Of a DNA stretch of 16,591 nucleotides, positions 12,683-16,591 are shown one piece after another. The stretch is from the NCBI GenBank assembly GCA_030671165.1, contig DAOVAG010000004.1, forward strand, positions 1-16,591, written 5' to 3'. The DNA is from Candidatus Bathyarchaeota archaeon (GTDB lineage Archaea > Thermoproteota > Bathyarchaeia > RBG-16-48-13 > GCA-020355125). Every line of letters begins with the position of its first letter. Within the stretch, counting starts at the first letter, position 1. The position numbers and the translations under genes are program-made. The notes beneath the pieces were generated by a model, which saw only the letters and a program-made list of their open reading frames with translations, made no database searches and had not been told where the DNA came from.

Positions 12683-15172
12683 TTGATACAACCACGGCAA
12701 TTATTTATATTTGGGTTAATCCTAATTAGCGTGTTTTGCTCTCCATCAATAATTTTTGTTTCATCTCAGGATAATAATTCTGAAACTGACTACACAGTAT
12801 TCATTTATAATGATTCAAGATACCCATATGCTTGGTATGGTTCGAACGCATCATCTATTATGATCAAATATATGGAGCATATTTTCACAAAGTTTCAGAT
12901 CGATTATGCGATTGTTAATGCTGATGAATTGAGAGAAATCACTCTGTATGAAGATCCGAATAGATCAATACTCGTCTTCTCACAGGATGTAATTCCAGAT
13001 ACAGTATGGGATGGTTCTTCCGCGTCGTCTATCATTAAATGGTTGCAAGATGGAGCAAAAATAATATGGAATGGAGGATGGGAATTTTGGTACATCGGTT
13101 ACAAGAATGGAACATTAAAACATAAGATGGGAATTGAAAATGTACCATTTGGAAGGGCTGTGACTGTAATCGAAAATGTTAATGTGTCAATATCTCAGTT
13201 AGGAACTGAAAATATTCCAAGTCTAAAAAAATTTCGAACTCAAAGACCGTTTAGTGAAGAACTCCTACAAGGATTATATTATGAAATCTATGGTTATGCT
13301 AATGTACAAGGTGTAAAAATCATTGACCCGGGATTAATAGGTGTAGGCAGTGGACTCTTTGTAAAGATTGGAGCTACTGCAGGATATCAACTTGGAGCAT
13401 TAGATAGAACAATATACATAACTGAATTCATCTTGAACAAATTTTTCGATTATAACTTAGATCTAACGAATGGAATTACGTATTTTAACAAAGATGACTC
13501 AGGTATCGTGTATATACTTCCACATGAAGCTTCTACACCGCATTGGAATAGCACTTATGGTGACAGAATTTATTTCTATGCTTATTCAAATGTTACAAAT
13601 TATAAAGAATTCATAATTAATGATTTTACTATTATTAGTGAAAAATATAATTTTATCATTTTAATTTTACCATTAGAGGATACAGAGCTATTTTACTATA
13701 ACCTTAAACAGATGAACACTTGGGCAGATGAGAAAGATATTAAAATATTATATGTCTTCTTTTCAAAGAACAAGTATGAATCTGAAGAGTATTACTTACA
13801 AATGGGAAGTTTAACATACAACTTAACAATATACAACATGAAGTTTCTACTTAATCAAACATCTACACTTGCAATAGGAATGTGGTATGGTTGGGAAAAT
13901 AGAGCTGTACATTTATCCGAGATTGAAAATTTTTATCATTCTCTACCTGAACAACTAAAAACAAAATACTACATATGGATCGATGAACCTTTCTTACAAA
14001 GCGTTATTGATGCTGGATTAACTGAACTAACTAATAGATTGAAAATAGGAGTGATAACAGAGATATACTCTACTCTTAATCTGGTGTTATATGGATTTAA
14101 ATTTGATAATCAAATAGTTGTAACAGGTTACTGGAATGCTCTGACTTCAGATGAATGGATTACTCAGATGAAGAAGAAGCTTAACTATGTATCTGAGCCG
14201 AATAATCTAAGGCAAAGCCGAAGGTTAGCTGTATGGATATTCTGGGATGAAAATGATGCATCTTACGAGCGGTATCAGGCATACATCGATAATACTATCA
14301 GTAACCCTTTATTGATAAACATACATCCAATATCGTCTTTCACCTATTCACCTAATGAATTGACGATTTTAGATTTAGTAACCTTCTATGATACGTCGTA
14401 TGATCCAGATGGAAAAATCATATCGCAATATTGGGACTTGGGAGATAGTTACACGACAGATAATATGAATCCAACACATTACTATTTAGATAAAGGATCG
14501 TACATTGTGAAATTGACAGTTATAGATGATGAGGAATATATTCAGTCAACATCACTAATTGTAAAGGTAAAAAATCTTTCACCAATCGCAGAATTTACTA
14601 TTAATCCATTGAAACCGAAAAAGGGAGAAATCGTTGAATTTATAGATCGCTCAATAGATCCTGAAGGAAAAATGCTCAAATATTCTTGGGATTTTGGAGA
14701 TGGAAATATGTCTACACAATACAGTCCAAATCATGTTTATGAAAATGCAGGAACGTATTTGGTTAAATATTCAGTAATTGATGATGAGGGAGAGGAGGAT
14801 ATTAAAGAAAAAGAAATTGAAATTTTTTCAAAAATACATAATTTGACGGTTGAATTAAAGGACATTTTTGAAATACCTCTATCAAACATTGAAGTACGGC
14901 TTTATTCAAATGAATATGATCTGTATATTTCAGGAGTTACAGATATAGGTGGAGATATTACTTTCCTTGAAATACCAGAAGGAGAATATCAAATTAAAGT
15001 CACAAGTTTTGGATATTCATCCTCCAAAGTAACAGTTTTATCAGCGCCAAAAACGGTACAAGTTAGTGTAATATTTTCGAAATACACGATGGGAATTTGT
15101 GGAATAATTGTCACGTTTTTTATTGTTGCTATAATTGTATTGTATAGAAAAAAACGATTTTTTCGGTATTGA
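12683..15172 (+). CDS. Secreted, membrane-anchored PKD-domain surface protein
   Basis: An 829-residue exported protein. A TTG start with AAAAGGG five bases upstream is needed to include the signal peptide (about 1-28, ending near FVSSQ); no in-frame alternative exists upstream. Residues about 35-255 look like a GATase1/ThuA-type alpha/beta domain (VFIYND, ILVFSQDVIPD, GAKIIWNGGW), and about 260-535 a second large alpha/beta region (FIILILPL, YIWIDEPFLQ, LAVWIFWDEN) that could be a TIM barrel; both are guesses. Two PKD domains follow: about 547-632 with WDLGD near 584, and 633-715 with WDFGDG near 669. A small beta-rich CnaB/carboxypeptidase-regulatory-like domain spans about 717-795. One TM helix (about 802-822) and the basic tail RKKRFFRY anchor it with the bulk outside the cell. 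Many NxS/T sites suggest glycosylation. Its ligand or enzymatic activity is unknown. Confidence 0.8.
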   Translation: MIQPRQLFIFGLILISVFCSPSIIFVSSQDNNSETDYTVFIYNDSRYPYAWYGSNASSIMIKYMEHIFTKFQIDYAIVNADELREITLYEDPNRSILVFSQDVIPDTVWDGSSASSIIKWLQDGAKIIWNGGWEFWYIGYKNGTLKHKMGIENVPFGRAVTVIENVNVSISQLGTENIPSLKKFRTQRPFSEELLQGLYYEIYGYANVQGVKIIDPGLIGVGSGLFVKIGATAGYQLGALDRTIYITEFILNKFFDYNLDLTNGITYFNKDDSGIVYILPHEASTPHWNSTYGDRIYFYAYSNVTNYKEFIINDFTIISEKYNFIILILPLEDTELFYYNLKQMNTWADEKDIKILYVFFSKNKYESEEYYLQMGSLTYNLTIYNMKFLLNQTSTLAIGMWYGWENRAVHLSEIENFYHSLPEQLKTKYYIWIDEPFLQSVIDAGLTELTNRLKIGVITEIYSTLNLVLYGFKFDNQIVVTGYWNALTSDEWITQMKKKLNYVSEPNNLRQSRRLAVWIFWDENDASYERYQAYIDNTISNPLLINIHPISSFTYSPNELTILDLVTFYDTSYDPDGKIISQYWDLGDSYTTDNMNPTHYYLDKGSYIVKLTVIDDEEYIQSTSLIVKVKNLSPIAEFTINPLKPKKGEIVEFIDRSIDPEGKMLKYSWDFGDGNMSTQYSPNHVYENAGTYLVKYSVIDDEGEEDIKEKEIEIFSKIHNLTVELKDIFEIPLSNIEVRLYSNEYDLYISGVTDIGGDITFLEIPEGEYQIKVTSFGYSSSKVTVLSAPKTVQVSVIFSKYTMGICGIIVTFFIVAIIVLYRKKRFFRY
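15147..15164. terminator. Bidirectional A/T hairpin at the 3' end of the PKD gene
   Basis: GAAAAAA, four bases, TTTTTTC: a perfect 7-bp inverted repeat inside the last codons of the PKD gene (encoding the RKKRFF tail). It gives T6 on the plus strand and T7 on the minus strand, so it could end both the PKD transcript and the convergent leuS transcript, whose stop lies 48 bases away. The 39-base spacer itself holds only a 10-bp palindrome, GTATCGATAC (15173-15182). Confidence 0.45.
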
Positions 15173-15211
15173 GTATCGATACATCAGAATTTAGTGATCT
15201 TAGACAATTGG

Positions 15212-16591
15212 TTATTCAATGTATATTGCTGATCGATATGGTTCACTCAGTTGTGCTCTATTCATGGGATCATAGGAATTCAAATCTTCCTCTCTGAAGA
15301 CTTTAATTTCGGCATTAAAGACTTGCTTATAAAAATCTCTGGTTTCTGTTAAAATCTTGAATTCGTCAATTATTCCATTTTCTAGATATTTATTAATCAA
15401 TTCAATAGGTATTTTTTTGATAGTTTTAATCATAGTTCGGACATATTTAGAGATCTGTTTAGCTTTATTCCGCATATTTTTATCATGCATAATCTTTTTC
15501 ATCAAGATATCAATTCTTAGATCCTCTTTTTTAGCATATTCCAAGGCGTTTAAATAGACGTTCCATTTCCATTCGGCACATGTGTAGTAGTATATAATTT
15601 TAGGTTTCATTTTCGTAACATGAATAATGTGAGTAGTGTCAGCTTGAATTGTTTTAATGAATGCTTCTTGTGCAATAATTCTTCTATCAACTTTAGCTGC
15701 GTCAAATGTTGGCCATTTCTCCATTGAAATGAAAGATGTATTGCCCATTTCGTGCCAGATCTCCTCACAGAGGTGAGGTGTAAATGGAGCTAATAAGACG
15801 ATACGTATTTTTAAAACGTCATATAAAAGTCTTGATCTAACTTTTTTTCGCTCAATTGAGGTTTCAACCGATGTTCGACGTAAATACCATTGAATGTCTT
15901 GATCTAACATGTAAAGTGATTCATGAACAGCTTCTCGCATTCGAAGATTATTCATGGAATCGGTGATTGCTTTAATTCTCAGATGAAGACGACTAAGCAA
16001 CCATTTATCAATGGTGATAATTTCAGTTTGTTCATGATCATATTCAGTATTTATTACATTAATTGCGAAATTATAGAAACGTTCTAACCTTTCACGACAG
16101 GATTGAGCGAAGTTTGAATTGAAGTCTACGTCTTGTAAAAGCTCCGCAGTAGAGAGGATTGCGAGTCTAAAAGGATCAGTACCATATTTTGCAGTAGCTT
16201 CCCGTAGAGGGATTATATTTCCTAGAGACTTTGACATTTTCTTTCCGTCTAAAAGTACACTACCAGTAACAACAATTTGTCGAGGCCATAAAACATCAGA
16301 GAAGATTGCTGCGTGATTAAAAATTAAGAAGGTTAAATGGTTAGGTACTAGGTCTCTCCCCGAGTGACGGCTATCTAATGGATAGAAATATGTGAATTCT
16401 TTACGCATACTCTTTAAGTGATTTGGATTAAGCCCTATTTTTTTTGCTATTCTTTGACAATTTCCTTTATTAAAGAATATATAGTCAAAAACTTCATCAT
16501 TCAATTGTTCAGCTTTAATACCTTTTTCTTTTATGTGTTTAGCAATTGTGTAATAGCTCATGTATATTACTGAATCAGAAAGGCTCTCGAT
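15212..16591 (-). CDS. leuS: Leucyl-tRNA synthetase, C-terminal half (archaeal/eukaryal type)
   Basis: The reading frame stays open through the right edge: upstream of the first Met the sequence reads IESLSDSVIYMSYYTIAKH, a conserved internal part of archaeal LeuRS, so this is a gene cut by the window and not a complete short protein. About 459 residues are visible. The class I signature KMSKSLGN (encoded near 16230-16250), preceded by LLDGK, binds ATP during leucine activation. It is followed by the anticodon-binding helical domain (YGTDPFRLAIL, then FYNFAINV and WLLSRLH) and the archaeal C-terminal extension ending YDPMNRAQLSEPYRSAIYIE. The preceding DSRHSGRDLVPNHL is also typical. The HIGH motif and editing domain lie outside. 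The enzyme charges tRNA-Leu in the cytoplasm. It converges on the PKD gene. Confidence 0.96.
   Translation of the reverse strand: MESLSDSVIYMSYYTIAKHIKEKGIKAEQLNDEVFDYIFFNKGNCQRIAKKIGLNPNHLKSMRKEFTYFYPLDSRHSGRDLVPNHLTFLIFNHAAIFSDVLWPRQIVVTGSVLLDGKKMSKSLGNIIPLREATAKYGTDPFRLAILSTAELLQDVDFNSNFAQSCRERLERFYNFAINVINTEYDHEQTEIITIDKWLLSRLHLRIKAITDSMNNLRMREAVHESLYMLDQDIQWYLRRTSVETSIERKKVRSRLLYDVLKIRIVLLAPFTPHLCEEIWHEMGNTSFISMEKWPTFDAAKVDRRIIAQEAFIKTIQADTTHIIHVTKMKPKIIYYYTCAEWKWNVYLNALEYAKKEDLRIDILMKKIMHDKNMRNKAKQISKYVRTMIKTIKKIPIELINKYLENGIIDEFKILTETRDFYKQVFNAEIKVFREEDLNSYDPMNRAQLSEPYRSAIYIE

Noticed and set aside
12838-12850. GGTTCGAAC resembling a tRNA T-loop
   Set aside because: It lies inside the PKD gene, and no acceptor, D or anticodon stems surround it. 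A similar match in apgM was dismissed for the same reason.
16561-16561. Met codon at 16561 as the start of a complete 449-residue protein
   Set aside because: The frame stays open to the window edge and the preceding ten residues are conserved LeuRS sequence, so this Met is internal.

Overview
This is a gene-dense, AT-rich stretch of an archaeal chromosome. The archaeal assignment rests on several genes together: a LysW carrier-protein pathway for arginine/lysine, an archaeal-type cofactor-independent phosphoglycerate mutase (ApgM), a Clp1/Grc3-type polynucleotide kinase, a leucyl-tRNA synthetase with the archaeal/eukaryal C-terminus, short leaders with Shine-Dalgarno sites plus A/T-rich TATA-like boxes, and T-run terminators. 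The exact lineage cannot be fixed from the window. A TACK-, Bathyarchaeia- or Asgard-like archaeon would all fit. No phage, IS, CRISPR, tRNA or rRNA was seen.

Left part (1-5480): amino-acid biosynthesis. On the minus strand lie lysX/argX (ATP-grasp ligase, with an unusual internal insertion), then lysZ (kinase), lysJ (aminotransferase) and the start of lysK (deacylase), the last three overlapping. Facing away from lysX, on the plus strand, are the 58-residue carrier protein gene lysW (ends in EDWGE, carries two CxxC pairs) and argG (argininosuccinate synthase). LysX couples the substrate amino acid to the C-terminal Glu of LysW, LysZ phosphorylates the side-chain carboxyl, a reductase (LysY, not in this window) makes the semialdehyde, LysJ transaminates it, and LysK releases ornithine or lysine. 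ArgG acts later in arginine synthesis, so pairing lysW with argG points to arginine at least. The 425-base divergent spacer holds both promoters, a possible 8-codon leader ORF and a faint GTPase-like remnant.

Middle (5477-9724): apgM converges on argG with a shared CTAG stop. Then comes an overlapping pair: a small protein with a complete RuvC/RNase H-like acidic set, and a Clp1-like 5'-OH polynucleotide kinase. This pair is the most interesting candidate for an undescribed nucleic-acid processing module. A HAD-family phosphatase follows with its own promoter.

Right part (9892-16591): the two subunits of an isopropylmalate/homoaconitate-type hydro-lyase form a tight operon ended by strong T-runs. 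Next are a small two-TM membrane protein and a large secreted, membrane-anchored PKD-domain protein. The window ends inside the convergently placed leucyl-tRNA synthetase gene, of which only the C-terminal half is present.
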